A program made the translations under genes and the position numbers. The notes below the pieces were generated by a model. The model saw nothing but the letters and a program-made list of their open reading frames with translations, was not told the origin of the DNA and did no database searches. From NCBI GenBank assembly GCA_028874365.1, contig JAPPJZ010000018.1, positions 1 through 64,000 of the forward strand: a stretch of DNA of 64,000 bases, given 5' to 3'. This DNA comes from Chloroflexota bacterium (lineage in GTDB: Bacteria > Chloroflexota > Dehalococcoidia > Bin125). The stretch's first letter is position 1, and every line of letters begins with the position of its first letter. This document shows positions 24,389 to 32,788 of the stretch, in pieces.

Positions 24389-25801
24389 CTACACCGCCGC
24401 CAGCGTCGACGCCTTGCGCAGCGCATTCGCTGCGCGCTCGAAGCTGGGGAAGGTGGCGATCCCTTCGTCCTGCAGCCTCATTCTCGCGGTGAGGGCGGCT
24501 TCTTCGAGGTGGCTGGGGTGGAGGGCGGCGAGGAACGGCTTGTCCGACTCAGCCATGAACTTCTTGAGGGAGCCGATCAGGCGGTCGAACTCCTCGGGCT
24601 TGTCCTGCCAGCGGCGGGCCATGAACGTGGCCGAGAGTTCCATGCCGACGGCGTCGATGTTCTCGTCGGCATTGAGGATGTCGAAGATCGTGTCGAGGTG
24701 CTTGGGGTCCTGGCCGATCGTGCCGGCCGCGTCGAGCGGGTTGCGGTAGCTGCCGCCGATGATGTTGAAGAACTCGGAGAGCTGGGCGTAGCTCTCGTCC
24801 GAGAGCGTCGGCACTTTCCAGCCGACCTTCTCGAAGGCGTCGGTGAGCACCACCGACTGCCCGCCGGTCATCGCGATCAGGCCAAGCCGATTGCCCTGGG
24901 TGCGCTTGGTCAGCAGCGTCGCTTTGACCACGTCGATCATCTCGTCGAGGTTATGCACCGCGACCGCGCCGACCTGCTTGATCATCGCCTCCCAGATCGC
25001 CTGGTCGCTGGCCAGCGAGGCCGTGTGCGATCGGATGGCGCGTCCACCGCCCTCGGTCTGGCCGCCCTTCCAGATGATCACCGGCTTCTTCGCCGCGACC
25101 TCTTTGAGCGTCCTGAACAGGCGTTGGCCGTCGCGCGCGCCCTCGATGTACATGCCGATTACCTCGGTTTGCGGGTCGTCGGCGAGGTATTCGAGGTAGT
25201 CGGACGCCTCGAGGATGATCCCGTTACCGAAGCTGACCAGGGTCGAGCAATAGAGGCCGTGAGCAGCGCCCGTGAGCGAGAAGTTCATCCCGTGCGTGCC
25301 CGACTGCGAGACGAAGCCGATGTTGCCCTGCACGCCGGCCGGCTGGTCGCGGTTGAAGCGCACGCCGAGACCGGGCACGTGCAGGCCCATGCAGTTGGGG
25401 CCGATCAGGGCGAGTCCGGCCGGGTCGGCGATTTCAAAGATTTTGTCCTGCAGCTCGACCCCGATGTCTTCGCCGGTCTCGGCGAAGCCGGAGGTGAACA
25501 GCGTGACGCCGCCGACATTGGCCTCGACGCAGCCCTGGACGATGAACGGCGCGACCTGTCGCGGGACGGCGCAGACGGCGAAGTCGACCTGGTCGGGGAT
25601 GTCGGTCAGAGACTTGTAGTTGGGAATGCCCAGCTCTTCGATCCCGGGGATCTCATTCTCGTCGACCTGGACGCTGTAGACGGGGCCGTCGAACTCCTTC
25701 ATCGAGCGCAGCCAGTTGTAGCCGCTTGCCTTCTTGTCGCCAATCACGGCGACCACCTTGGGCGCCAGCGCGCGGGTCAGGCGTTCACGTGTAACGGCCA
25801 T
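24389..25801 (-). CDS. ADP-forming acyl-CoA synthetase, CoA-binding (alpha-type) subunit
   Basis: 470 residues; the ATG is nine bases after AGGAG. The CoA-binding Rossmann domain (VVAVIGDKKASGYNWLRS) comes first, then the succinyl-CoA-ligase-like domains (FVSQSGTHG, ALIGPNCMG) and the region with the phosphohistidine candidate in IRSHTASLASD. With the beta subunit encoded just upstream it should interconvert an acyl-CoA plus ADP and phosphate with the free acid, ATP and CoA, giving substrate-level ATP or scavenging acids. The spacing of 33 bases from the upstream gene indicates an operon. Acetyl, phenylacetyl or other acyl specificity cannot be told. Confidence 0.85.
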   Translation of the reverse strand: MAVTRERLTRALAPKVVAVIGDKKASGYNWLRSMKEFDGPVYSVQVDENEIPGIEELGIPNYKSLTDIPDQVDFAVCAVPRQVAPFIVQGCVEANVGGVTLFTSGFAETGEDIGVELQDKIFEIADPAGLALIGPNCMGLHVPGLGVRFNRDQPAGVQGNIGFVSQSGTHGMNFSLTGAAHGLYCSTLVSFGNGIILEASDYLEYLADDPQTEVIGMYIEGARDGQRLFRTLKEVAAKKPVIIWKGGQTEGGGRAIRSHTASLASDQAIWEAMIKQVGAVAVHNLDEMIDVVKATLLTKRTQGNRLGLIAMTGGQSVVLTDAFEKVGWKVPTLSDESYAQLSEFFNIIGGSYRNPLDAAGTIGQDPKHLDTIFDILNADENIDAVGMELSATFMARRWQDKPEEFDRLIGSLKKFMAESDKPFLAALHPSHLEEAALTARMRLQDEGIATFPSFERAANALRKASTLAAV

Positions 25802-25834
25802 CGGATGTCTCCTGGGCTATCAGCGATGTCGGAT

Positions 25835-26530
25835 TCAGTCAGATGAGGTGAGGAGGATGCGGGCATCAACGGCGATCGCCCCATCCGGTCGCGCGAAGAC
25901 GGGATTGAGGTCAAGCTCCGCAATCTCCGGGTTGGCTTCCGCGAACTCCGAGAGTTGGAGGAGCATCGACTCGATCGCCTCGAGATTGGCCGCGCGCTGA
26001 CCGCGGAAGCCCTCCAGCAGCGGGAATCCCTGGATTTCGCGGATCATCTCAGCCGCGTCGCGCGGTTCGAGCGGCACGATGCGGAAGGCGACGTCCTTGA
26101 GCACCTCGACGAACACGCCGCCGAGCCCGAACATCAGCACCGGCCCGAACTGCTGGTCCTGGGTGATGCCGAGGATCACTTCCGCCCCGGGCTCGGCCAT
26201 CGGCTGCACCGAGACGCCCTGCGCCTGAGGATCCTCAACAGCCGCGGTCACCCGCTCGTGGATGCGCTGACAGGCGGCGCGAAGCGCCTCCTCGTCGGCG
26301 ACGCCCAGCTCGACGCCGCCAACGTCGGTCTTGTGCGTGATCTTGTCTGAGACGACCTTGAGCGCGACCGGGTAGCCGAGCTCGGCGGCGTGCGCGGCGG
26401 CCTCGTCGATCGAGGTGGCCAGCCGTGTCTCGGTCACATTGATTCCGGCGTCGGCGAGCAGTTGCTTGGCTTCGACCTCGGACAGGATGGTGCGGTTCGC
26501 GGCGCGCGCGGCGGCAATGACATCGGTCAT
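25835..26530 (-). CDS. ADP-forming acyl-CoA synthetase, ATP-grasp (beta-type) subunit
   Basis: 231 residues from an ATG seven bases after GGAGA. It is an ATP-grasp_5 domain: LLADAGINVTETRLA, GYPVALKVVSDKITHKTDVGG (nucleotide and lysine region), VMFGLGGVFVEVLKDV and AELDLNPVFARPDG (metal-binding end). Length equals stand-alone beta subunits of archaeal-type acetate-CoA ligases. It pairs with the downstream alpha subunit and probably receives the phosphoryl group from its phosphohistidine. Confidence 0.85.
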   Translation of the reverse strand: MTDVIAAARAANRTILSEVEAKQLLADAGINVTETRLATSIDEAAAHAAELGYPVALKVVSDKITHKTDVGGVELGVADEEALRAACQRIHERVTAAVEDPQAQGVSVQPMAEPGAEVILGITQDQQFGPVLMFGLGGVFVEVLKDVAFRIVPLEPRDAAEMIREIQGFPLLEGFRGQRAANLEAIESMLLQLSEFAEANPEIAELDLNPVFARPDGAIAVDARILLTSSD

Positions 26531-26665
26531 GGGCGTCTCCGGCGGGATTGTGCGGTCAACTGGGGGCAGAATACATGCCGATCCGGTGGGTTTCGGTGCT
26601 GAGTCTGAGGAGCCGCTATTGTGTATACGCAGTTTCGCAGTTGGGATGCGCTGAGGAGTTGGGCC

Positions 26666-26884
26666 ATGGCCGAGGGTGACCCGTTCGAGGACTGGCTGGA
26701 CATCGTCGAGGCGGCAAGAGAGCTCAACATCCACCCGCAGTCCATGCGTCGATTGATCAAGCAGGGTCGAGTCCCCGCGCGCCTCTACGGAGGCAAGTAC
26801 CTGATCGAGCGCGACCAACTCCTCATGTTCAAGTCCAACTACGACCCCCGCCCCGGCCGAAAGCGCTCGCCGCGGTTGTTGTAG
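26666..26884 (+). CDS. Small HTH/excisionase-like DNA-binding protein (72 aa)
   Basis: The ATG eight bases after GAGGAG is preferred over an upstream GTG without such a site. The core WLDIVEAARELNIHPQSMRRLIKQGRVPARLYGGKYLI fits the HTH_17 (MerR-like, excisionase-type) domain that reads DNA with one helix and a small wing. It ends with a basic tail (RPGRKRSPR). It is divergent from the acyl-CoA synthetase operon and convergent with the coiled-coil gene; it could regulate either, or be a leftover of a mobile element. Confidence 0.75.
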   Translation: MAEGDPFEDWLDIVEAARELNIHPQSMRRLIKQGRVPARLYGGKYLIERDQLLMFKSNYDPRPGRKRSPRLL

Positions 26885-26899
26885 CGGTCTTCTCCTCAC

Positions 26900-27328
26900 T
26901 TAACCGAACGCGACAAGAAGCCCCACGACTAGCGTCGTTGCCGCGAAACCGAGGCCAACGGCACCCATCACCCACTGTCGCAATCTGGCGTCTCGGTCTT
27001 CCTGATCACGAACACGTTGCCGTTCGCGCTCGTCGCGCTCTCGTTCCCGTTCATCCCGTTCACGCTCGCGCAGGATGTTCTCCCCTCGGAAATCACTGAT
27101 TTCCTTGCGAACATCGGCCATGAACTGCGCTTGCTGAGCCGTCGTGTCCGCTCTCTCCACCCGCCACTGTTCGATCAGGGCCGCAAGCGTATCCTTTCGC
27201 GCAAATGGTTCAGTTGCCTCTTCAAGCAGTTCATCCGCGAAGACTGCGAGAGGCTCTGCCATCGCTTCCGGACAAAGGCGTTGCGTGATTAGCGAATCAC
27301 GCGTCTTGAGAACGTCGATCGATGCCAT
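26900..27328 (-). CDS. Coiled-coil protein with C-terminal transmembrane helix (DUF1640-like)
   Basis: 142 residues; the ATG lies seven bases after GGAG and inside the 3' end of the small gene upstream. The N-terminal MASIDVLKTRDSLI...ATEPFARKDTLAAL resembles the start of DUF1640/CCDC90-like proteins, then comes a highly charged coiled coil made of RERERDE units (about 85-115). A single C-terminal membrane helix (VMGAVGLGFAATTLVVGLLVA) ends the protein, so most of it is likely cytoplasmic and tail-anchored. The gene at 49.0 kb encodes a relative. The translational overlap suggests it is made together with the 59-residue protein. Confidence 0.65.
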   Translation of the reverse strand: MASIDVLKTRDSLITQRLCPEAMAEPLAVFADELLEEATEPFARKDTLAALIEQWRVERADTTAQQAQFMADVRKEISDFRGENILRERERDERERERDERERQRVRDQEDRDARLRQWVMGAVGLGFAATTLVVGLLVAFG

Positions 27329-27476
27329 AGGTCTCCTCGACCTGCTCACGAACCACTGCAACCACCTGGTCGGCCTTGTCTTCTTGCACCCACCCGCGCG
27401 CGATCGCTTCTCGCCTGAAGCGCGCGAGCGTCTCTTCAACTAGGCGTTCGGGAAGCGGACCGTCCACCCGCGGCAT
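27297..27476 (-). CDS. Small hypothetical protein (59 aa), overlapping the coiled-coil gene
   Basis: The ATG lies seven bases after a perfect AGGAGG. The product (MPRVDGPLPERLVEETLARF...EDKADQVVAVVREQVEETYG) is helical and charged, with no membrane segment. Its last ten codons overlap the first codons of the coiled-coil membrane protein in another frame, a layout that usually means translational coupling and a functional pair, as in toxin-antitoxin or small regulator/membrane protein modules. No family was recognised. The strong ribosome-binding site is the main reason for calling it. Confidence 0.6.
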   Translation of the reverse strand: MPRVDGPLPERLVEETLARFRREAIARGWVQEDKADQVVAVVREQVEETYGIDRRSQDA

Positions 27477-27499
27477 CAGCTGCCTCCTGCTTCCCCATC

Positions 27500-29482
27500 T
27501 TAGTGCGCCGACGAGGCGCCCTCGATGATCTCCTCGACGACGTGGGGCTCCGCCAGCGTTGTGACGTCTCCGACGTTTTCGGGCTCGCCCTCGGCGACTT
27601 TGCGGAGGATTCGGCGCATGATTTTGCCGGAGCGGGTTTTGGGCAGGCCACCGACGAACTGAATTCGATCGGGGGTGGCGATGGGGCTGATTTCGGCTCG
27701 GACCTGGCGCTTGAGTTCGACGGCGAGGTCGGGGCCCGGATCGAAGCCGTCCTTGAGCAGCACGTAGGCGTAGATGCCCTCGCCCTTGATCTCGTGCGGG
27801 TAGCCGACGACGGCGGCCTCGGCGCAGCCGGCGTGGCCGACCAGTGCGCCCTCGATCTCAGCCGTGCCCAACCGGTGGCCGGATACGTTCAGCACGTCGT
27901 CGACGCGGCCGGTCAGCCAGTAGTAGCCGTCGTGGTCGCGGAATGAACCGTCGCCGGTGAAGTACTTGCCCGGGTACTGGATGAAGTAGGTGTTGATGAA
28001 GCGCTCATGGTCGCCGTAGACGGTGCGCATCATGCCGGGCCAGCTTCGGGCCATGCAGAGCAGACCGCTCTGCTGGTTGCCCTCGAGTTCGTTGCCGTCG
28101 GGGTCGACGAGCACCGGCTCGACGCCGAAGAAGGGCAGCGAGGCGGAGCCGGGCTTCATGTCGTTGGCGCCGGCCAGACCGGTGAGGACGTGGCCGCCGG
28201 TCTCGGTCTGCCAGTAGGTGTCGACGATTGAGCAGTGTCCGTCGCCGACGACGCCGTGATACCAGCGCCAGGCCTCGGGGTTGATCGGCTCGCCGACCGT
28301 GCCCAGGACGCGCAAGCTGGTCCGCTGGTGGACCTTGACCCACTCGTCGCCCTCGCGCATCAGCGCGCGGATCGCGGTTGGGGCCGTGTAGAGGATGTTG
28401 ATTCCCAGCCGGTCGACCATGTCCCAGTAGCGTCCCGCGTCGGGGTAGGTCGGAATCGACTCGAACATCACCGAGGTCGCGCCGTTGCCCAGCGGGCCGT
28501 AGACGATGTAGCTGTGCCCGGTAATCCAGCCGACATCCGCCGCACAGCAGTAGATGTCGCCTTCGCGGTAGTCGAAGGTGTAGCGGTGGCTGAGCATCGT
28601 GAACAGCAGGTAGCCGGCCTGCGTATGCAGCACGCCCTTGGGCTTCCCCGTCGAGCCTGAGGTGTAGAGGATGAACAGCGGATCCTCCGCGTCCATGACC
28701 TCTGGTTCGCATTCCGCCGACTGGTTGGCGACGGTCTCGTGCCACCAGACGTCGCGGCCGTCCTTCATCGTCACGTCGCCGCCCGTGTGCTGATGGCAGA
28801 TGACGAACTCGACGCAGTCGACGCCCGCCGCGTCGAGCTGGTCCATGGCGGCGTCGACGTTGGCCTTGAGCGGCACCGTGCGGCCGCCGCGCTTGCCCTC
28901 ATCCTGGGTGATGACGGCCTTGCAGAGTGAATCCTCAACGCGATCGGCGATGGCGGTCGCCGAGAAGCCGCCGAAGATGACCGAGTGGATCGCCCCGATG
29001 CGGGCGCAGGCGAGCATCGCGGCGACGACCTCGGGCGTCATGCCCATGTAGATCGCGACACGGTCGCCCTTGCCGATGCCTCGGCTGCGCAGCTCGTTGG
29101 CCAGCCGGCAGACTTCGGCGTGCAGGTCGGCGTACGTGATCGACTCGTTGTCCGCCGGTTCGTCGCCCTCCCAGAGGATCGCGGTCTGGTCGCCGCGGGT
29201 TGCGAGGTGGCGGTCGAGGCAGTTGACCGAGACGTTCAGCTTGGCGCCCAGGAACCAGGCGATCTCGCCCGCAGCCAGGTTCTCTTCCTTCAGCGTGTGC
29301 CAGGGCTCGATCAGGTCGAGATGTTCATTGGCCATCTCGGTCCAGAATGCGTCGGGCTCGTCGAGCGAGCGTCGCCAGAGCGCCTCATAGCCCTCGCGGG
29401 AGGTGACCAGCGCGCCATCGCGGACGTTGGCGGGCGGTGAGTAGGTCTCGTTGACCGGCATCGCGGCGTCGGGGGTTGTCAT
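27500..29482 (-). CDS. acs: Acetyl-CoA synthetase (AMP-forming)
   Basis: 660 residues, the normal length. It activates acetate with ATP and CoA through acetyl-AMP. The core shows the P-loop-like [15 protein letters not shown], the [16 protein letters not shown] region, the aromatic YWQTETGGH and the C-terminal [11 protein letters not shown] with the catalytic lysine that is regulated by acetylation in other bacteria. The ATG has a modest GAGG site; an internal ATG seven codons later ([10 protein letters not shown]) is possible. With the ADP-forming enzyme encoded nearby, the cell has two routes between acetate-type acids and acyl-CoA. Confidence 0.95.
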   Translation of the reverse strand: MTTPDAAMPVNETYSPPANVRDGALVTSREGYEALWRRSLDEPDAFWTEMANEHLDLIEPWHTLKEENLAAGEIAWFLGAKLNVSVNCLDRHLATRGDQTAILWEGDEPADNESITYADLHAEVCRLANELRSRGIGKGDRVAIYMGMTPEVVAAMLACARIGAIHSVIFGGFSATAIADRVEDSLCKAVITQDEGKRGGRTVPLKANVDAAMDQLDAAGVDCVEFVICHQHTGGDVTMKDGRDVWWHETVANQSAECEPEVMDAEDPLFILYTSGSTGKPKGVLHTQAGYLLFTMLSHRYTFDYREGDIYCCAADVGWITGHSYIVYGPLGNGATSVMFESIPTYPDAGRYWDMVDRLGINILYTAPTAIRALMREGDEWVKVHQRTSLRVLGTVGEPINPEAWRWYHGVVGDGHCSIVDTYWQTETGGHVLTGLAGANDMKPGSASLPFFGVEPVLVDPDGNELEGNQQSGLLCMARSWPGMMRTVYGDHERFINTYFIQYPGKYFTGDGSFRDHDGYYWLTGRVDDVLNVSGHRLGTAEIEGALVGHAGCAEAAVVGYPHEIKGEGIYAYVLLKDGFDPGPDLAVELKRQVRAEISPIATPDRIQFVGGLPKTRSGKIMRRILRKVAEGEPENVGDVTTLAEPHVVEEIIEGASSAH

Positions 29483-29568
29483 GTCAGCATCCTCGTCTGC
29501 ATCGGCGTGTGACTTCTGGTGCAGATGCTACCGCGCTGACCGCCCGAACCCCCCTGTTGCGCCGGGCG

Positions 29569-29796
29569 CTACGAGCCTCGGGCCAGCAACGCGCCCAGGG
29601 TTGCCAGTACCGCCGCGAACCCGATGCCGATGCCCCACATCAGCAGCTTCAGCTTCGTATCGACGTCTGCCCGCAGATCGTCAATCCGACTATTGACTTC
29701 GGAGCGCAGATCGTCGATCCGCCGGTCGATGCGCGCCAGCGCGTCGCGGACGCCGAGAGGTTCGTTGCCATCCGACGGATGCTCGGTCGTGACCAT
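29569..29796 (-). CDS. Small coiled-coil membrane protein (75 aa)
   Basis: The ATG is preceded by AAAGG. An N-terminal polar segment leads to amphipathic repeats (ALARIDRRIDDLRSEVNSRIDDLRADV) and then a single C-terminal membrane helix (LLMWGIGIGFAAVLATLGALLA). The architecture is the same as the two DUF1640-like proteins in the window, although the N-terminal motif is missing. Function unknown; oligomerising tail-anchored proteins of this type are common in GC-rich bacteria. Confidence 0.6.
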   Translation of the reverse strand: MVTTEHPSDGNEPLGVRDALARIDRRIDDLRSEVNSRIDDLRADVDTKLKLLMWGIGIGFAAVLATLGALLARGS

Positions 29797-29856
29797 GGTG
29801 ACCTTTGTCGCTGCGTTCCAGTGTGACCCAGTGTAGGCGTCGGGTCGACCGCGGGG

Positions 29857-29910
29857 AGTGCCCCCTTCTGCCTGCGGCATCTCCCCCCGCTTGCGCGGGG
29901 GGAGATGGGA
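29857..29910 (+). repeat. Intergenic palindromic repeat, copy 1
   Basis: CTGCGGCAT followed by the hairpin CTCCCCCCGC-TTGC-GCGGGGGGAG. First of ten copies in the window, all in the same orientation on the plus strand. Lies between two minus-strand genes. Confidence 0.8.
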
Positions 29911-30040
29911 TAGGGGCGTGGCTTGGGGGACCCTGCGGCCGGTTGGGGTTGGGCGGAGGGGTGTGGAGGGCTGGCCCGCTCGGAGGGCGAGGATCTTCGG
30001 CGGGGGCCCGAAAAAAACGGGGAGGCGAAGGGGACGGGTA

Positions 30041-30430
30041 TTAGAGGGGGTCGTCCTCTTCGGCGTTGGAGGCGTCTTCGTCATCGTCGGCGTCGTCGGT
30101 CTCGGCTTTCTGTGCGGCGGCTTCGGCTGCGGCTTGCTGTTCGGCTTGTTGGGCGACAGCCTTCTCGACGGCGGCTATCTGGGCATCGCGCACTTCGTCA
30201 ACGAATTCAGGGGGGAGCAGCGCCATGGCGGCCCGATCTGCGGGGTCGATCTGGCCCAGCATGGCTTCGGACTCGTAGGCGAAGAAGGCGGGATGCTTGG
30301 GTCTGGGGAAGAGATCGAGGAGCCGCGACAGGGAGTCGAGGGCGCGGACCTGAGCATAGGCGGCACCACCACTGTTGGCGAGCTCCCAGTACCGGTTGCG
30401 GATGGCTTGCGGAGTTGATTCGGCGGACAT
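30041..30430 (-). CDS. Hypothetical acidic-tailed protein (129 aa)
   Basis: The ATG is seven bases after AGGGAAG. The first ~75 residues are helical (AIRNRYWELANSGGAAYAQVRALDSLSRLLDLF) with SEAMLGQIDPADRAAMALLP. The tail is a coiled alanine/glutamine stretch ending in a strongly acidic run (DDADDDEDASNAEEDD). It is divergent from the terminase-like gene and shares its upstream region, so it could be a small-subunit-like or regulatory partner; that is inference from position only. No family was recognised. Confidence 0.55.
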   Translation of the reverse strand: MSAESTPQAIRNRYWELANSGGAAYAQVRALDSLSRLLDLFPRPKHPAFFAYESEAMLGQIDPADRAAMALLPPEFVDEVRDAQIAAVEKAVAQQAEQQAAAEAAAQKAETDDADDDEDASNAEEDDPL

Positions 30431-30581
30431 GTCTGGCTTCCCTTCGTCACCACATCTTCGTCACCACGTCGTCATGAACAGCATATATGTTCTGTCGCCG
30501 AGTGGGGGAGCTGAGCGGGAGTCAGTTGTAAGCGACGACACTCTGCGGGGGTTCCGGCGGTGTCGCGGGCGTGCGGAGGGA

Positions 30582-30610
30582 TTGATTCTCTATCCGAACC
30601 TATGTACTAT
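30582..30610 (+). promoter_or_regulatory. Probable sigma-70-type promoter of the terminase-like gene
   Basis: TTGATT and TACTAT are separated by exactly 17 bases, 59 bases before the gene's start codon. The -10 box is one mismatch from common consensus forms. Shares CTATCCGAAC with the region before the HTH gene at 4.2 kb. Confidence 0.5.
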
Positions 30611-30668
30611 CGTGTGCCATTCCCAATGAGGGAATGGTGTTGTGGACAGTTGTGTGGAGGAGGATCTG

Positions 30669-32066
30669 ATGAGGTTTCGGGTGGAGGCGGAACGGACGAT
30701 GGCGAGGCTGGCGGGCGTACACGAGTCGCGCCGGTTTGAGCCGACGGCGCGTCAGCGGAGTCTGCTGGAGGCGTTGTCGGAGGGACCGGCGGAAGGGGTG
30801 TCGCTGGTAGGCTACGGCGGCGCGATGGGAGGAGGGAAGACGCGGCTGCTGGCAGAGCTGGCGCTGGACGCAGCGCTGTTGCATCCGGGCAACAACATCC
30901 TGGTTGGTCGGCAGCATTACACGGATCTGCACACGACGACGCTGGCGGAGTTCTTGCGCGCGTGTCCGGAGCGTTTCATCCGCGAGCGCAGCGAGACGCC
31001 GAATCAGCGAGTGGCGGTGAGCGTGGCGCCGGGCATCCCGAGTTCGACGATTCACTTTCGGCACCTGTCGTCATGGACGGGCCTGGGTTCGCAGGAATAC
31101 GGCTCGGTGTTCATCGACGAGGCCGGGGAGGTGGCGGAGGATGCGGCGCGGATGCTGCTGACTCGATTGCGTCACCGGGCCCAGCGGCGGCGCTGGTTTG
31201 TGGCGGCGTCGAATCCGTGGCCAGGTTGGTTTGAGCGCTGGTTCGTGCGGCGAGAGCTGGACGAGGAGGCGCTGGAGGTGGCGGGCGGGCGCGTGATCTT
31301 CGTTCCGGCGCGGATCGAGGACAATCCGCACCTGCCAGCGCGATACGCCGATCAGCAGCGGGCGCTGCATCCGGGGGACTGGGTGGAGCGCTTCATCGAG
31401 GGTCGCTTCGACGCGTTCGCGGGGCAGGTGTACGGTCGGTTCGACGCGAAGCTGCACGCCTGGAGCGGACCGCTGCCGAGCTTCGCGCGGTACGTGGGCG
31501 GGCTCGATTTCGGCGCCCCCTCCGACGACGCCCACTTCACGGCCGGCGTGGTGGCGGGGATCACCGACTCGCGCGCTCCGTGCGGTCCGGACGTGCTGAT
31601 CCGGCTGGACGAGTTCGAGGAGCGCGGGCCGGACGTGATCCAGCGGTTGGAGGCGTGGCAGCGACGCTGCGTTGCCCAGTTCGGGCGGATTCGTTGGTGC
31701 GCCGACCGTTCGCAGAGCGCCTGGATTGACCATCAACGCCGTCAGCGGATCGCCGTGGTTCCCAGCCGCGGCGGCGAGGGATCGGTCAACTGGGGGATTT
31801 CGCTCGTGCAGGAGCGGTTGGCGGCGGATCCGCCGCGCTCGTACTACATGCCGCGAATGACGAGATTTGCGGAGCGGATGCGGGAGTATCGCTGGGCTCT
31901 GCGGGAGGGCGGTGAGCCGAAGCCAGTGAAGCGGCAGGACGACCTGCTGGACGCCGATCGTTACCTGCACGAATTGGCGCAGGAGCGGCCGCGGGCGGGG
32001 GCGCTGCCGCAGGTGATCATTTCGAATGGGCCGCGCGGGCGTATGGCGCATTGGCCGGGTCGGTGA
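30669..32066 (+). CDS. Lone terminase large-subunit-like ATPase/nuclease
   Basis: 465 residues from the ATG after GGAGGAGG; a GTG nine codons upstream is less likely. The ATPase half has Walker A YGGAMGGGKTRLL and Walker B GSVFIDEAGEV with the coupling motif VAASNPW, as in phage TerL. The C-terminal half begins GLDFGAPSD, the first acidic position of the RNase H-like nuclease, with later acidic residues in CADRS and DDLLDADRY. TerL pumps and cuts phage DNA during packaging. No portal, capsid or tail genes lie nearby, so this is a stranded or domesticated gene. A divergent 129-residue gene may be its partner. Confidence 0.75.
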   Translation: MRFRVEAERTMARLAGVHESRRFEPTARQRSLLEALSEGPAEGVSLVGYGGAMGGGKTRLLAELALDAALLHPGNNILVGRQHYTDLHTTTLAEFLRACPERFIRERSETPNQRVAVSVAPGIPSSTIHFRHLSSWTGLGSQEYGSVFIDEAGEVAEDAARMLLTRLRHRAQRRRWFVAASNPWPGWFERWFVRRELDEEALEVAGGRVIFVPARIEDNPHLPARYADQQRALHPGDWVERFIEGRFDAFAGQVYGRFDAKLHAWSGPLPSFARYVGGLDFGAPSDDAHFTAGVVAGITDSRAPCGPDVLIRLDEFEERGPDVIQRLEAWQRRCVAQFGRIRWCADRSQSAWIDHQRRQRIAVVPSRGGEGSVNWGISLVQERLAADPPRSYYMPRMTRFAERMREYRWALREGGEPKPVKRQDDLLDADRYLHELAQERPRAGALPQVIISNGPRGRMAHWPGR

Positions 32067-32113
32067 GGGTGGAGGTTGGATCGATGAGGGATGATGCGGC
32101 GGCGAGCCGGGGA

Positions 32114-32167
32114 GTGCCCCCCTCTGCCTTCGGCATCTCCCCCCGCCTGACGGCGGGGGGAGAGAGG
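32114..32167 (+). repeat. Intergenic palindromic repeat, copy 2
   Basis: TGCCTTCGGCAT small hairpin followed by CTCCCCCCGCC-TGAC-GGCGGGGGGAG. Same orientation as the other copies. Confidence 0.8.
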
Positions 32168-32173
32168 AAAGGC

Positions 32174-32210
32174 CCTCACCCTAGCCCTCTCCCTCGGGGA
32201 GAGGGGACCG
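32174..32210 (+). repeat. Second intergenic repeat type, copy A
   Basis: CCCTCACCCTAGCCCTCTCC followed by CTCGGGGAGAGGGGAC; the CTCTCCC/GGGAGAG arms form a hairpin. Related copies lie at 41689 and 42772. Confidence 0.7.
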
Positions 32211-32248
32211 GAAGCGGAGGCCGTGGGTCCCGGAACGGGGGAAGGGGA

Positions 32249-32302
32249 GTGCCCCCCTCTGCCTGCGGCATCTCCCCCCGCCTGACGGCGGGGGGAGAAG
32301 GG
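32249..32302 (+). repeat. Intergenic palindromic repeat, copy 3
   Basis: TGCCTGCGGCAT followed by CTCCCCCCGCC-TGAC-GGCGGGGGGAG, 82 bases after the end of copy 2 and the same way round. Confidence 0.8.
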
Positions 32303-32404
32303 AGTGGAGGGAGAGGGGACGGCAGGTGAGAGTGGATCGGAAGGAGGTTGGGCGGTGATACGATGCGGATGAGGGCACAGGTAGCCGAGTCGAGAGGTCG
32401 CACG

Positions 32405-32749
32405 ATGGCGCAGCAGGAACCGTTTCAGCGGATTTCGGTTGAGGAAGCGGAGGAGAAGCGACAGGCCGGCGTCACGCTGGTCGACACGCGCGAGCTGGAT
32501 GAATACCAGGACGGACACGCGGCGGGCGCGCCGCTGATGCCGCATATGTCGGTGATGACGCGGGCGGACGAACTGGAACAGATTTCGGGCGGCAAGGACG
32601 AGCCGATCATGTTCATCTGCGCCAAGGGTCAGCGCTCGGCGGTGGCCTGTGAGTTCGCGGCGGCGCTGGGTTTCACGGATCTGTACAACGTCGAGGGCGG
32701 CACCGAGGCCTGGATCGCCGCCGGTCTGCCGGTCGAGTATCCCGGCTAG
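32405..32749 (+). CDS. Rhodanese-like sulfurtransferase domain protein
   Basis: 114 residues, a single rhodanese domain. VTLVDTRELDEYQDGHAAGA is the typical entry and FICAKGQRSAVAC contains the active-site cysteine in the CxxGxR loop. It should carry sulfur as persulfide for thiosulfate or thiol transfer. The ATG follows GAGAGG by seven bases; upstream in-frame codons lack coding character. It leads a run of co-directional genes to 34.8 kb. Confidence 0.85.
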   Translation: MAQQEPFQRISVEEAEEKRQAGVTLVDTRELDEYQDGHAAGAPLMPHMSVMTRADELEQISGGKDEPIMFICAKGQRSAVACEFAAALGFTDLYNVEGGTEAWIAAGLPVEYPG

Positions 32750-32788
32750 CGTGCGCACGATCGACAGCACGTCGAGCGGCCGCGCCCC

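Larger units (their letters stand above)
32067..32404. other. Repeat-filled intergenic region
   Basis: About 340 bases hold two copies of the long palindromic repeat and one copy of a second repeat type, with no gene. This is the densest repeat cluster in the window. Confidence 0.7.

Noticed and set aside
24353-25846. 497-codon plus-strand frame
   Set aside because: Antisense to the acyl-CoA synthetase alpha gene; valine/glutamate/arginine-rich reverse-frame artefact of high GC.
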